Under the pieces are notes generated by a model, which worked only from the letters and a program-made list of their open reading frames with translations, was not told where the DNA came from and searched no databases. The position numbers were made by a program, and so were the translations under genes. A stretch of DNA of 64,000 nt from Anaerolineae bacterium (GTDB lineage: Bacteria > Chloroflexota > Anaerolineae > 4572-78 > J111), in NCBI GenBank assembly GCA_023382535.1, contig JAHDWA010000017.1, forward strand, positions 62,001 through 126,000. The letters run 5' to 3'. Below, in pieces: positions 40,894-49,084 of the stretch; position 1 is the stretch's first letter, and every line of letters starts with the position of its first letter.

Positions 40894-41490
40894 ATGAATG
40901 TGGATACCTCTGTCAAAGAACCTCAGTCCATTCCGCCGCTTTTGAAGGCACGCTGGTTTTGGTTGGCCTTGATTGGCCTGGTAATTGTTTTTGGCGGTCT
41001 CTGGATTGCTTATTCGAGCAGCCTGTTAAATAATTTAGCTTCCCAGGGTGAAAATGTGACCCTGGAACCGGCCCCGGTGGTGGGCCACCCTGCCCCGGAT
41101 TTTGCCCTGCCGACGCTCGATGGTGAGACGGTGCGCCTGAGCGACTTCAAAGGTAAGCCGGTGCTGGTCAACTTTTGGGCCACCTGGTGCGGTCCCTGCC
41201 GCTCGGAGTTCCCTGATTTTCAAAAGGCCGCGGTTGACAACGCCGACGAGTTGGTAATTATCGGCATCAACAACACTACGACCGATCAAAAAGAGCTGGT
41301 GCCGGGCTTTCTGGAAGAGTTTGGGGTGACTTTTCCCATTGTGCTGGATGAAACCGGCGAAACCGCCAAAGCTTACAACATCCTGGGCCTGCCGACTTCC
41401 ATCTTCATTGATCGCAACGGCAACGTCAACGAAATCTTTACCGGCCCGGTCAATAAAGCCTATATTGAGGCCAAATTATCAGAAATGTAG
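40894..41490 (+). CDS. Membrane-anchored thiol-disulfide oxidoreductase, ResA/TlpA-like
   Basis: A 198-residue protein with one N-terminal membrane helix (about 20-42) and an extracytoplasmic thioredoxin fold. The active site is FWATWCGPCRSEFP, and the cis-Pro loop is LGLPTSIFID. Family members reduce apocytochrome c or other exported thiols. The next genes (Lgt-like protein, sortase) also act at the cell surface. Confidence 0.9.
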   Translation: MNVDTSVKEPQSIPPLLKARWFWLALIGLVIVFGGLWIAYSSSLLNNLASQGENVTLEPAPVVGHPAPDFALPTLDGETVRLSDFKGKPVLVNFWATWCGPCRSEFPDFQKAAVDNADELVIIGINNTTTDQKELVPGFLEEFGVTFPIVLDETGETAKAYNILGLPTSIFIDRNGNVNEIFTGPVNKAYIEAKLSEM

Positions 41491-41497
41491 ACAAATG

Positions 41498-41550
41498 AGC
41501 GAAGCAGCGAATTGATATTCACCATTCGCTACGCTTCGCGGCACTTCGCT
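41498..41550. repeat. STRR-like inverted repeat
   Basis: AGCGAAGCAGCGAA (41498-41511) faces ATTCGCTACGCTTCGC and CACTTCGCT (41524-41550), inverted copies of GCGAAG units. Confidence 0.55.
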
Positions 41551-41558
41551 GACTTATC

Positions 41559-42305
41559 ATGCTGCCCACCCTCTTGCTCGGTTCCGTTGCTATCCCGACG
41601 TATCCGTTCTTCCTTTTGCTCGCCCTGTGGGCCGGGATGTGGCTGGCTGCGCTTCAGGCCAGGCGCTTGGGTCTTGACGGCGATCACGTTTATAACGCCG
41701 GGTTATATGGCCTGCTGGCCGGGGTGATCGGGGCGCGTCTCTGGTTTGTGCTGAGCCATTGGAATAATTACGCCGCTGATCTGACCCAGGCCCTCTCCTT
41801 ATCCCGCAACGCGCTCTCGCCGCTGGAGGGGGCGATCATTGCCGGCCTGGTTGTTCTGATTTATGTCCAGCGCCAAAACGTACCCCTGGCCGTCTTTCTT
41901 GACGCGTTAGCGCCGGGACTGGTCGCAGCCCTGGTGATTGCCCATATCGGCGCATTTTTAGGCGGCGAGGCCTTGGGCGTGCCTGCAGCCATCCCTTGGG
42001 CCGTAGAGGTGGCGGGCACGCTCCGCCATCCCATCCAACTGTATGAAGCCGCTCTCGGTCTGGTCATTGGCATGATTTTGTATGCCGGCCGGGGCTGGCG
42101 GCCCTGGGCCGGATTTTACTTTTGGCTGGTGGTAGCTCTCTATAGTCTGGGGCGCCTGCTGCTGGAAATCTTCCGGGCGCAGCCTGCTCTCATCGACGCT
42201 GGAATTCTGACAGTACAAGTTGCGGCTTTAACCGTTTTAGTTGTCACCCTGAGCGTTATGGCTTATAATTTTACCAGGAACAGAGCCTATGAAGCTATCC
42301 AATAA
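41559..42305 (+). CDS. Prolipoprotein diacylglyceryl transferase-like membrane protein
   Basis: A 248-residue protein with seven or so helices. GARLWFVLSHW and LRHPIQLYEAALGL match conserved Lgt segments, and the GEALGVPAAIPWAVEV loop is in the expected place. The usual RIGC/NGCC-type motif is changed to AHIGAFLGGE, so it may be a diverged Lgt. Lgt adds diacylglycerol to lipobox cysteines. Its end overlaps the sortase start by 17 bases, so the pair is co-translated. Confidence 0.78.
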   Translation: MLPTLLLGSVAIPTYPFFLLLALWAGMWLAALQARRLGLDGDHVYNAGLYGLLAGVIGARLWFVLSHWNNYAADLTQALSLSRNALSPLEGAIIAGLVVLIYVQRQNVPLAVFLDALAPGLVAALVIAHIGAFLGGEALGVPAAIPWAVEVAGTLRHPIQLYEAALGLVIGMILYAGRGWRPWAGFYFWLVVALYSLGRLLLEIFRAQPALIDAGILTVQVAALTVLVVTLSVMAYNFTRNRAYEAIQ

Positions 42306-43278
42306 AGAGATCCTGATCGAGCAAGTGGCCTTGCTGTTTGCCAGTTTTGTCTGGACCATGGTCATTTTGACCGGCATTGCCCTCTTTTGGGCCTACCAGG
42401 ATGTGCAGGACCGCTGGGATTTTGTTTTGAATGCGCCGCCAGGCGCTCTGGCTCAAGCCGGTCCGCCGCCAACTGCAACGCCATCGCCCACCCCGACCGT
42501 CTGGAGTCCCCCACCCACGCTGACCCCCTCACCGACCAAGCCGCCCACGCCCACCGCCACCTGGGTGGTGCCGCCGCCTAACTTTTTGCCCGAAACGCTC
42601 AACCCGGATGAACCCACACCCGTTCCGGTAACAGTCCAACCCGGCGATCAAGTCCCGCCGCCTGAGCCGCCGCCCGCCCCTCCGCCACCTGAGCCTGCAC
42701 CGCCGACCGCTACTCCCGAAGCGCAGCCCCCCGATCAATATCCGCTGCCAACGCCAACGGCCACCCCCACCCCCGAACCCGCCCCCCCGCCCCCCGCTCC
42801 CGCCCCTAACCCGGTCCCGGCCAGCGGCGATGGTATCCCGACCCGGCTGGTCGTCGAGTCGGTCGGCATTGATACCAAGGTCATCCCGGTCGGCTGGCAG
42901 GTGGTTGAACAGAGCGGCCACCAGTACAGCATCTGGCAGGTGGCCGATTATGCCGCAGGCTGGCACGAGACGACCGCTCACCTGGGCCAGCCGGGTAATA
43001 CGGTCATGGCCGGCCACCACAATGTCAACGGCGAAGTTTTTCGCGATCTGGTCAACGTCGAGGTGGGTGATAGAGTCACCGTTTATGCCGGCGATCAAAA
43101 GTTTGACTATGTGGTTGATTTGAAAACAATTGTCAAAGAAAAAGGCGAGCCGATTGAGGTCCGCCAGCGCAACGCCCAATGGATTGCCTCGACGACGGAT
43201 GAACGGCTGACCCTGGTGACCTGCTGGCCCTACACCAATAATACCCATCGCGTCATTGTTGTCGCCAAACCCCTCTGA
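42289..43278 (+). CDS. Sortase with long proline-rich stalk
   Basis: A 329-residue membrane-anchored transpeptidase. A membrane helix (about 12-36) is followed by a Pro/Thr-rich linker (about 52-185) and the sortase barrel. The catalytic set is His243 in MAGHHN, Cys312 in LVTCWPY and Arg321 in THRVIV, all in the right spacing. Sortases attach proteins to the wall or to each other. The stalk is very long, as if it spans a thick layer. No protein in the window ends in a clear LPxTG-type signal, so its substrates are elsewhere or have an unusual motif. Confidence 0.9.
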   Translation: MKLSNKEILIEQVALLFASFVWTMVILTGIALFWAYQDVQDRWDFVLNAPPGALAQAGPPPTATPSPTPTVWSPPPTLTPSPTKPPTPTATWVVPPPNFLPETLNPDEPTPVPVTVQPGDQVPPPEPPPAPPPPEPAPPTATPEAQPPDQYPLPTPTATPTPEPAPPPPAPAPNPVPASGDGIPTRLVVESVGIDTKVIPVGWQVVEQSGHQYSIWQVADYAAGWHETTAHLGQPGNTVMAGHHNVNGEVFRDLVNVEVGDRVTVYAGDQKFDYVVDLKTIVKEKGEPIEVRQRNAQWIASTTDERLTLVTCWPYTNNTHRVIVVAKPL

Positions 43279-43279
43279 G

Positions 43280-43354
43280 ATTTACGATTTTAGATTTTTG
43301 ATTTACGATTTGGAGCAGTAATCAATCGTAAATCGCAAGTCGTAAATCAAAAAT
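43280..43354. repeat. STRR-like inverted repeat with 31-base arms
   Basis: The left arm (43280-43310) is built from GATTTACGATTTTAGATTTT-type units. The right arm (43324-43354) is the near-perfect reverse complement. Confidence 0.68.
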
Positions 43355-43375
43355 AATTTTAAGGAGCTTTCTAGC

Positions 43376-43885
43376 ATGAGTTTACCTAACTCGTCTCTCA
43401 TTACCCGTATCCAGCGCAACCACGGCTTGGAACACGCGACGATCCACATTCTGAGCCGGCGCAACGGCAACCTCTCCCTGGTGGGCCGCAGCGATTGGAA
43501 CGGTTTTACCCTCTACGGCCCGGTTGACACCTCCGAAGTAAAACATGCCGCCCAGGAAGCCCTGCGCCGCTTGCGCCAGGGCGAAGCTGAGCTGGCCGTC
43601 CACCCCCGCTGCGGCACAGTCGTGGCGACCACCGGCCTCCTGACCGGCCTGGCCGCGTTTGTTGCCCTCAGCCTGGATCGAACTTCGAGCGGCCGTTTCC
43701 GCTGGAGCAGCATTCCGGGGGCTGTACTGGCCGCCACTCTGGCCGCGGTGATCGCCCAGCCGCTGGGCTTGCTGCTGCAAGAACGGTTCACCACCACCGG
43801 TCAGCCCGGCAACCTGGAAATCAAGAACGTCAGTGTTAACCCCGCCGGCAATTTGATTACCCACCGGGTGGAAACAGTCCAATAG
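43376..43885 (+). CDS. DUF6391-like membrane protein
   Basis: A 169-residue protein. It opens with RIQRNHGLEHATIHILSRR, which I associate with DUF6391, and has two hydrophobic segments (about 78-98 and 108-130). Function is unknown. AAGGAG precedes the ATG. Confidence 0.68.
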   Translation: MSLPNSSLITRIQRNHGLEHATIHILSRRNGNLSLVGRSDWNGFTLYGPVDTSEVKHAAQEALRRLRQGEAELAVHPRCGTVVATTGLLTGLAAFVALSLDRTSSGRFRWSSIPGAVLAATLAAVIAQPLGLLLQERFTTTGQPGNLEIKNVSVNPAGNLITHRVETVQ

Positions 43886-43888
43886 CCA

Positions 43889-43968
43889 GTGGCAGATGGC
43901 AGGTAGCAGATAGCAAAATAGATCGCTAATCGCCATCGGCCATCTGCCAAGTGCTATCAGCCATTCGC
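43889..43968. repeat. STRR-like inverted repeat
   Basis: GGCAGATGGCAGGTAGCAG-type units in the left arm face CGCCATCGGCCATCTGCC and CTATCAGCC in the right. Confidence 0.6.
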
Positions 43969-43969
43969 C

Positions 43970-44986
43970 ATGCTCTACCTCTTTCACGGCCCCGACGATT
44001 TCTCACGGACGGAAAAGATCGCCGCTCTGCGCGCCGCCCTGGGCGACCCGGCGACGGCGGAAATGAATATGGCCTTGCTGGATGGCCGCACCCTGCGCCT
44101 GAGCGACCTGCGCCAGCATACTGACGCCATGCCTTTTCTGGCGGCCAGGCGGCTGGTCATCATCACCGGCTACCTGGCCTTTTTGGGCGGGAGAACCGAA
44201 GGCGCGGACGGCGACCCTGCCAGAGTCATTTTCAACCCCAGCAGCCCCGATAAAACCGAGCAACTGCAAGCCCTGCTTGACTACCTGGGCCGGATGCCGC
44301 CGACCACCGACCTCGTTTTGGTCGAGACAAAAGTGCTGGACCGGTCGCACGCCGTTCTCAAGGCAGCCAAAGAACTGGGCGGCGAAGTGGTCCTGTTCGC
44401 CGTCTCCGAGAATTTGCCGGGCTGGATTATCCGTCGGGCCACCGAACACGGTGCGGTTATCGAACCGGGCGCGGCTGACCTGCTGGCCCGGCTGGTCGGC
44501 CCGGATTTGCGCACCCTCAACAATGAGCTGGAAAAGCTGGCCCTGTACGTGGCCGGCCAGCGCCCCATCAACAAAGCTGATATTGACCTGCTTGTTCCCT
44601 ACACCGAAGAAGCCGACCAGTTCGGCCTGTCCAACGCCATCGGCCAGCGCAACGCCCGCCGGGCCTACGACCAGATGCACAAAGAGCTGGACGAAGGCAG
44701 CAACCCTATGGCCATCCTCGGCAGCATCGCCGCCCAGATCCGCGCCCTGATCGAGGTCAAAGACATGGCCGAGCGGGGCATGTCTCCCGCCGAAATTGCC
44801 CAGGCCAAAGGCTGGAAAAGCGACTACGCCGCCACTGCTCGATTAAAAGAAGCTGCCAATTTCTCGATGGCCCGCCTGGAACAAACCCTGGAGATGCTGC
44901 TGGAAATGGATGTGGCGATCAAGACGGGCCGCATGGACAGCCTGTTGGCGCTGGATACGTTGATTGCAAGATTGTGTTCGCGCTAG
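43970..44986 (+). CDS. holA: DNA polymerase III delta subunit
   Basis: A 338-residue clamp-loader subunit that opens the beta clamp during replication. The N-terminal LYLFHGPDDFSRTEKI and PFLAARRLVII segments, the DLRTLNNELEKLALY helix and the C-terminal domain ending in LLALDTLIARL follow the HolA pattern. The length is normal. The repeat element just upstream leaves no ribosome site that can be recognised. Confidence 0.9.
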   Translation: MLYLFHGPDDFSRTEKIAALRAALGDPATAEMNMALLDGRTLRLSDLRQHTDAMPFLAARRLVIITGYLAFLGGRTEGADGDPARVIFNPSSPDKTEQLQALLDYLGRMPPTTDLVLVETKVLDRSHAVLKAAKELGGEVVLFAVSENLPGWIIRRATEHGAVIEPGAADLLARLVGPDLRTLNNELEKLALYVAGQRPINKADIDLLVPYTEEADQFGLSNAIGQRNARRAYDQMHKELDEGSNPMAILGSIAAQIRALIEVKDMAERGMSPAEIAQAKGWKSDYAATARLKEAANFSMARLEQTLEMLLEMDVAIKTGRMDSLLALDTLIARLCSR

Positions 44987-44987
44987 C

Positions 44988-45016
44988 GACCGCAGACGGC
45001 AGACCGTAGACCGCAG
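44988..45016. repeat. Tandem short-unit repeat
   Basis: GACCGCAGACGGCAGACCG-type units directly after the holA stop. No opposite arm is seen. Confidence 0.5.
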
Positions 45017-45147
45017 CCTTTACCCTTATCATTCAATCTTTATCTGATTATTGGTGAAGTAGTTGTAGCTATCTGGGGAACCTCTGCTCATTGCCTCAAG
45101 TAGTCTTTTGCGCTATGATGTATAGGATTATACAGTGAGGTGAGTCT

Positions 45148-45483
45148 ATGAGTTTAATTATTGTCCAAACCCCAATTCCTCTAAAAACTAATGCTGATGG
45201 CGTGGTTCGAGTTGATGATAGCCGCGTTACCCTGGATACAGTGATTGCTGCTTTTACCGAGGGGGCTACGGCTGAGGAGATTGTAGCTCAGTATCCCACG
45301 TTGTCTTTAGCCGATGTTTATGCGGTGATTAGCTACTATCTGCAGCAGCGAACGGAAGTTGACGCTTATCTGAACCAACGCCAGCAAATGGCGGCTGAAG
45401 TCCGCCAGCGCAACGAAGCCTGGTTTGACCCCGAAGGAATTCGTGACCGCCTGTTAGCACGCCGGGCCAACCAAAAAGCTTGA
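45148..45483 (+). CDS. DUF433 domain protein (antitoxin-like)
   Basis: A 111-residue protein with a helix-turn-helix core: RVTLDTVIAAFTEGATAEEIVAQYPTL and LADVYAVISYYL match DUF433. Many members are antitoxins for a neighbouring DUF5615 PIN-type nuclease. Here the next gene is not such a toxin, so it stands alone. GAGGTGA precedes the ATG. Confidence 0.85.
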   Translation: MSLIIVQTPIPLKTNADGVVRVDDSRVTLDTVIAAFTEGATAEEIVAQYPTLSLADVYAVISYYLQQRTEVDAYLNQRQQMAAEVRQRNEAWFDPEGIRDRLLARRANQKA

Positions 45484-45516
45484 AAGTATGCCTCGAAATA
45501 GTGGTGATCTATTAAG

Positions 45517-45960
45517 ATGGACCAAATGGATAGCCTTAACAAGTTAAGCAGGCCTCGTATTTATGCAGATTTCAATGGGCTACAAAGATCACCACGAAAT
45601 TTGTCACGTCTTGCGGTTCCATTAGATACTTATGGAACACTTCGAGAATTAGCTAATGCAGGTATTCGGCTTCATGATAACCTAGCGATGATAATTTATG
45701 ATTATAGTGATGATGAAGAAGATCTAGAGGGTTACGTATTGGTTTACTGGGATCAATTATCAAATTCGTGGATGGCAGAGTTAGATAGACAGGGTGTTCT
45801 TTACACTCCAAAAAAGGAACGCATTCAGAGTAATGAGTTTTTATGTTTTACTTGTCGAATCCCGTTGCAAGATTTCTTTGCCGAAAATAGATACCAAGAG
45901 GATGCGACTTGCCCAACTTGTGGAGAACTGATCATAACACCTATTTTGCCTCCTGGTTGA
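45517..45960 (+). CDS. Protein of unknown function with C-terminal zinc ribbon
   Basis: A 147-residue product. The N-terminal part (RIYADFNGLQ; LDTYGTLRELANAGIRL; EDLEGYVLVYWD) is an unassigned globular domain. The C-terminus has FTCRIPL and CPTCGE, two Cys pairs that form a zinc ribbon (only one Cys in the first knuckle is certain). The gene is AT-rich compared with its neighbours, which suggests transfer. The ribosome site is weak. It takes the place where a DUF433 toxin partner would be expected but does not resemble a PIN domain. Confidence 0.65.
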   Translation: MDQMDSLNKLSRPRIYADFNGLQRSPRNLSRLAVPLDTYGTLRELANAGIRLHDNLAMIIYDYSDDEEDLEGYVLVYWDQLSNSWMAELDRQGVLYTPKKERIQSNEFLCFTCRIPLQDFFAENRYQEDATCPTCGELIITPILPPG

Positions 45961-45999
45961 TACTCTGTTTACCTCGTTTTTTCCAAAGAGGAGACTCTT

Positions 46000-46104
46000 A
46001 TGCCCTTCCGCACCATCATCGAACCGATCCGCCACACCCCTCGTGCTGAGCGCGAAGTAGTGATGACGATAGGTTGCAACTTCTTTCCGCTTAGGTGTGT
46101 TTAA
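46000..46104 (+). pseudogene. Relic of the 5' end of a tryptophanase gene
   Basis: ATG at 46000 with GAGGAG-type ribosome site starts MPFRTIIEPIRHTPRAERE and then drifts into an unrelated tail and stops at 46104. The intact gene at 46925 begins MHFKTIIEPFRIKTVEPIRHT. The relic lacks ten residues between two EP-x motifs, consistent with a deletion between GAACC direct repeats. An HNH module lies between relic and intact gene. Confidence 0.7.
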
Positions 46105-46511
46105 GGGTACAGCTTAACCGCAATGAGTCGTTCTCGTTCCTCAACCCGATCGGCATCATTGAAGTGCAGCATCTTGGCAGTGACGCGGCCTTGTGGAGTC
46201 AAAGGGCGAATAACAGCTCCTTCAAGTTGAAAATGCTGTGACCAAATCTGGGTCCGAGGATTGTAGAATGGCACAAGCTGGCCTGTTTCCGGGTCAAACG
46301 AACCGACGTTGTAACCCTTGTAACGATTACAACGAACACAGGCTAAGGCCAGATTATCGGCGTGGGTTTCGCCATCGTGCTGCTTGGGGATAATGTGATC
46401 CGGCTCGTGTTTGTGAGCCGCAATGCTCTGGGGTAATAAACAGTATTCGCAGCGAGCCTCGGCCCGCTCAAAAACCAACTGGCGCAGGGCAGGTGAAATA
46501 GTTTCGGCCAT
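46101..46511 (-). CDS. HNH endonuclease domain protein
   Basis: A 136-residue nuclease. CEYC and CVRC form the zinc site around the HNH core HEPDHIIPKQHDGETHADN, with a final NRYKG helix. A C-terminal region of about 60 residues (FDPETGQLVPFYNPR) is typical of the free-standing HNH group in cyanobacteria and Chloroflexota. It overlaps the upstream gene by one base (TGATG), so translation is coupled. DNA target is unknown. Confidence 0.88.
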   Translation of the reverse strand: MAETISPALRQLVFERAEARCEYCLLPQSIAAHKHEPDHIIPKQHDGETHADNLALACVRCNRYKGYNVGSFDPETGQLVPFYNPRTQIWSQHFQLEGAVIRPLTPQGRVTAKMLHFNDADRVEERERLIAVKLYP

Positions 46512-46861
46512 CAGTTATTTTGGAGTAGTTGTTCCTGAGCCTGAGCCTTTAGCAAAATGATGATGTGTTCGATCTGTTGAAGTTCATCCAGTTCGGCCTG
46601 CTCTTCAGCCGTGGTTAATCCGGCCGAGTTAATGGCCAACAAGCGGCGTAAGCGTTCCTGAGCTTTGTCAGAGACGTGATACGCCAACACCTCAGCCGGT
46701 GCTGGGCCGGTCGCCAGGAAATCAATGATTTCCGAGGCAGTCTGCACCGCCGGAGTCTTAAAGCTGACCAGACTTAGCTCCAGAACGGTCGGCAGCCAAT
46801 GGAACAGCGGTTGCAGCCGTCGCGCCAGGTTATCGGGAACTTGCATCACAATTTCGACCAT
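46511..46861 (-). CDS. Partner protein of the HNH nuclease, antitoxin-like
   Basis: A 116-residue helical protein. The first part (VPDNLARRLQPLFHWLPTVLEL) and the last (SAGLTTAEEQAELDELQQIEHIIILLKAQA) resemble the small acidic partner proteins found with PIN or HNH nucleases in bacterial toxin-antitoxin-like pairs. AGGAG precedes the ATG, and the stop overlaps the HNH start. Function is inferred from layout only. Confidence 0.72.
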   Translation of the reverse strand: MVEIVMQVPDNLARRLQPLFHWLPTVLELSLVSFKTPAVQTASEIIDFLATGPAPAEVLAYHVSDKAQERLRRLLAINSAGLTTAEEQAELDELQQIEHIIILLKAQAQEQLLQNN

Positions 46862-46924
46862 CTTTTAGCTCCTGCTAAGATTATATCATTTTACCGGCCA
46901 ACTATAAAGTCAAAGGAGCCACTC

Positions 46925-48316
46925 ATGCACTTCAAAACCATCATCGAACCTTTTCGCATCAAAACCGTCGAACCGATCCGCCACACCACCCGCGAGGAGC
47001 GGGCAGCGGCGTTGACGGAGGCGGGCTACAACCTCTTCCTGCTCAAAGCCGAAGATGTGCTGATTGACCTGCTGACCGACTCCGGCACGGGGGCGATGTC
47101 CTCGGCGCAGTGGGCCGGGATGATGCAGGGCGACGAGTCCTACGCCGGGGCCAGGTCGTTCTACCGCTTCGAGGCGGCGGTGCGCGAGATCACCGGCCTC
47201 AAGCACGTCATCCCCACCCACCAGGGCCGCGCCGCCGAGCGCATCCTGTTTGGCTCGACCCTCAAGCCCGGCGACATCGTGCCCAACAACACCCACTTCG
47301 ACACCACCCGGGCCAACACCGAGTACCGTAAAGCCACAGCCCTGGATTTGCCCATCTCCGAAGGGACTCACCCGGAACAGCTTCACCCTTTCAAGGGTAA
47401 CATTGATTTAGTGGCGCTGGAGCGAGTTCTGGCCGAAAATCCGGGCCGGGCGCCGCTGGCCATGATTACCGTGACCAACAATTCGGGCGGGGGGCAGCCG
47501 GTCAGCATGGCCAACATCCGCGCCACCAGCGAGCTGTGCCGCCGTCACGGCGTCCCCCTGTTTCTTGATGCCTGCCGCTTTGCCGAAAACGCCTGGTTTA
47601 TCAAGCTGCGCGAGCCGGGTTACGCCGACAAGACGCCGCTGGCGATTGCCCAGGAGATGTTCAGCTACGTGGACGGCTGCACCATGAGCGCCAAAAAGGA
47701 CGGCCTGGCCAACATTGGCGGTTTCCTGGCCCTCAACGACGACGACCTGGCCCAGCGCTGCAAAAACATGCTGATTTTGACCGAGGGCTTCCCGACCTAC
47801 GGCGGCTTGGCCGGCTACGATTTGGAAGCCATCGCCGTTGGCCTGCACGAGGTGCTGGACGAGGATTACCTGCGCTACCGCATCCGCTCGGTGGAGTACC
47901 TGGGCGACATCCTGACCCGCGAGGGCATCCCGATTGTCCGGCCGCCCGGCGGCCACGCCATCTACCTCGACGCACAAGCGATGCTGCCCCACATCCCGCA
48001 GAGCGAGTACCCGGCCTGGGCCTTGGGCCTGGTGCTGTACCTGGAAGGCGGCATCCGCTCGGTTGAGATTGGTTCGGTCATGTTCGGCCGCCAGCCCGAC
48101 GGCAGCGAAAAAGCGGCGGCGATGGAACTGGTCCGGCTGGCCTTTCCCCGCCGGGTTTACACCCAGAGCCACGTGGATTACCTGGCCGAGGTGCTGATTC
48201 ACGTTAACGGGCTGCGAGAGCGCATCCGGGGGGTACACATGGTCGAAGCGCCGCCGGTACTGCGCCACTTTACCGTTCGTATGGACCCGGCTTACGGCGC
48301 GCTGATTGTCAAATAA
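46925..48316 (+). CDS. tnaA: Tryptophanase (tryptophan indole-lyase)
   Basis: A 463-residue PLP enzyme that splits tryptophan into indole, pyruvate and ammonia. The PLP lysine is in TMSAKKDGLANIGGFL; the family motifs RFAENAWFIK, GGLAGYDLEAIAVGL and PRRVYTQSHVDYL are intact. IRSVEIGSV near residue 375 fits tryptophanase, whereas tyrosine phenol-lyases have Arg in this loop (MERG). ATG at 46925 follows AAGGAG. No tnaC leader peptide or permease is adjacent. Confidence 0.9.
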   Translation: MHFKTIIEPFRIKTVEPIRHTTREERAAALTEAGYNLFLLKAEDVLIDLLTDSGTGAMSSAQWAGMMQGDESYAGARSFYRFEAAVREITGLKHVIPTHQGRAAERILFGSTLKPGDIVPNNTHFDTTRANTEYRKATALDLPISEGTHPEQLHPFKGNIDLVALERVLAENPGRAPLAMITVTNNSGGGQPVSMANIRATSELCRRHGVPLFLDACRFAENAWFIKLREPGYADKTPLAIAQEMFSYVDGCTMSAKKDGLANIGGFLALNDDDLAQRCKNMLILTEGFPTYGGLAGYDLEAIAVGLHEVLDEDYLRYRIRSVEYLGDILTREGIPIVRPPGGHAIYLDAQAMLPHIPQSEYPAWALGLVLYLEGGIRSVEIGSVMFGRQPDGSEKAAAMELVRLAFPRRVYTQSHVDYLAEVLIHVNGLRERIRGVHMVEAPPVLRHFTVRMDPAYGALIVK

Positions 48317-48505
48317 CAATTGTAGACTACAATTTCCTCCGCTGTTCTCAAATCCTGCTAAACTCTGGACTGCGGGGAGATGCACGACCCCGCTGGAGTG
48401 CACTCTATTTTTACAAACCTTAAGCCTCTTGCACCGGCTGTACCTCTTCTCTCTGCCTTCTGCGTAACACTTTGGCCGGTTGATTCGTTTAGATAGGTGA
48501 TAGCC

Positions 48506-49084
48506 TTGAAAGACGCCGGCGCCGCGCTGACTTCTAACCAGCCGCCCGAATCTGAATTGATCCAAAGAGCGGTTTCCGGCGACCCTGACGCCTTTGCCAC
48601 TTTGTACGATACTTATATTGAGCAAATTTATCGTTTTATCTTTTTTCGAGTGAGCGATGAGCCAACGGCTGAAGATTTGACCTCGCAGGTGTTTATCAAG
48701 GCCTGGGATAATTTGAGCAGCTACCAGATGCGCGGCTTGCCGTTCAGCGCCTGGCTGTTTCGGATTGCTCGTAATAGCGTCATTGATTATTACCGGACCT
48801 TCAAAGAAACGACATCCCTGGAGTTTGAGGCAGTTGCCAAACCCGACCCGATGGGGGATGTGGATGAGCGGATTGAGCGGCAGCTCCAGGCGGAGGAAGT
48901 TCGCCTGGCTCTGCAGAAGCTGACCGAAGACCAGCGGCAAGTGTTGACGTTGCGTTTCATTGAAGGGTTTAGCACCGAAGAAGTGGCCCAGGTGCTGGGC
49001 AAACGGGCGGGGGCGATCCGGGCACTGCAAATGCGCGGTTTGCAGGCTCTGACGGAGATTTTTGGAAGTACCGACGATGAGTAA
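48506..49084 (+). CDS. ECF-type RNA polymerase sigma factor
   Basis: A 192-residue sigma factor with region 2 (AFATLYDTYIEQIYRFIFFR; AEDLTSQVFIKAW; PFSAWLFRIARNSVIDYYR) and region 4 (LQKLTEDQRQVLTLRFIEG; STEEVAQVLGKRAGAIRAL). TTG at 48506 is favoured by AGGTGA five bases upstream; GTG at 48497 is the other choice. Its last eight bases overlap the next gene, a membrane protein that is probably its anti-sigma factor. Confidence 0.92.
   Translation: MKDAGAALTSNQPPESELIQRAVSGDPDAFATLYDTYIEQIYRFIFFRVSDEPTAEDLTSQVFIKAWDNLSSYQMRGLPFSAWLFRIARNSVIDYYRTFKETTSLEFEAVAKPDPMGDVDERIERQLQAEEVRLALQKLTEDQRQVLTLRFIEGFSTEEVAQVLGKRAGAIRALQMRGLQALTEIFGSTDDE

Noticed and set aside
45148..45960. DUF433 gene and zinc-ribbon gene as a classic VapB/VapC-type pair
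   Set aside because: The second protein lacks the PIN-type acidic residues, has a zinc ribbon and a different base composition, and is separated by 33 bases with its own weak ribosome site.
46925..48316. tnaA as tyrosine phenol-lyase
   Set aside because: The Arg-containing MERG loop of tyrosine phenol-lyase is replaced by VEIGS as in tryptophanase.
47408..49030. A 540-codon open frame on the minus strand opposite tnaA and the sigma factor gene
   Set aside because: It is a by-product of GC-rich codon use in the real genes on the plus strand: no domain, no ribosome site, and both opposite genes are certain.
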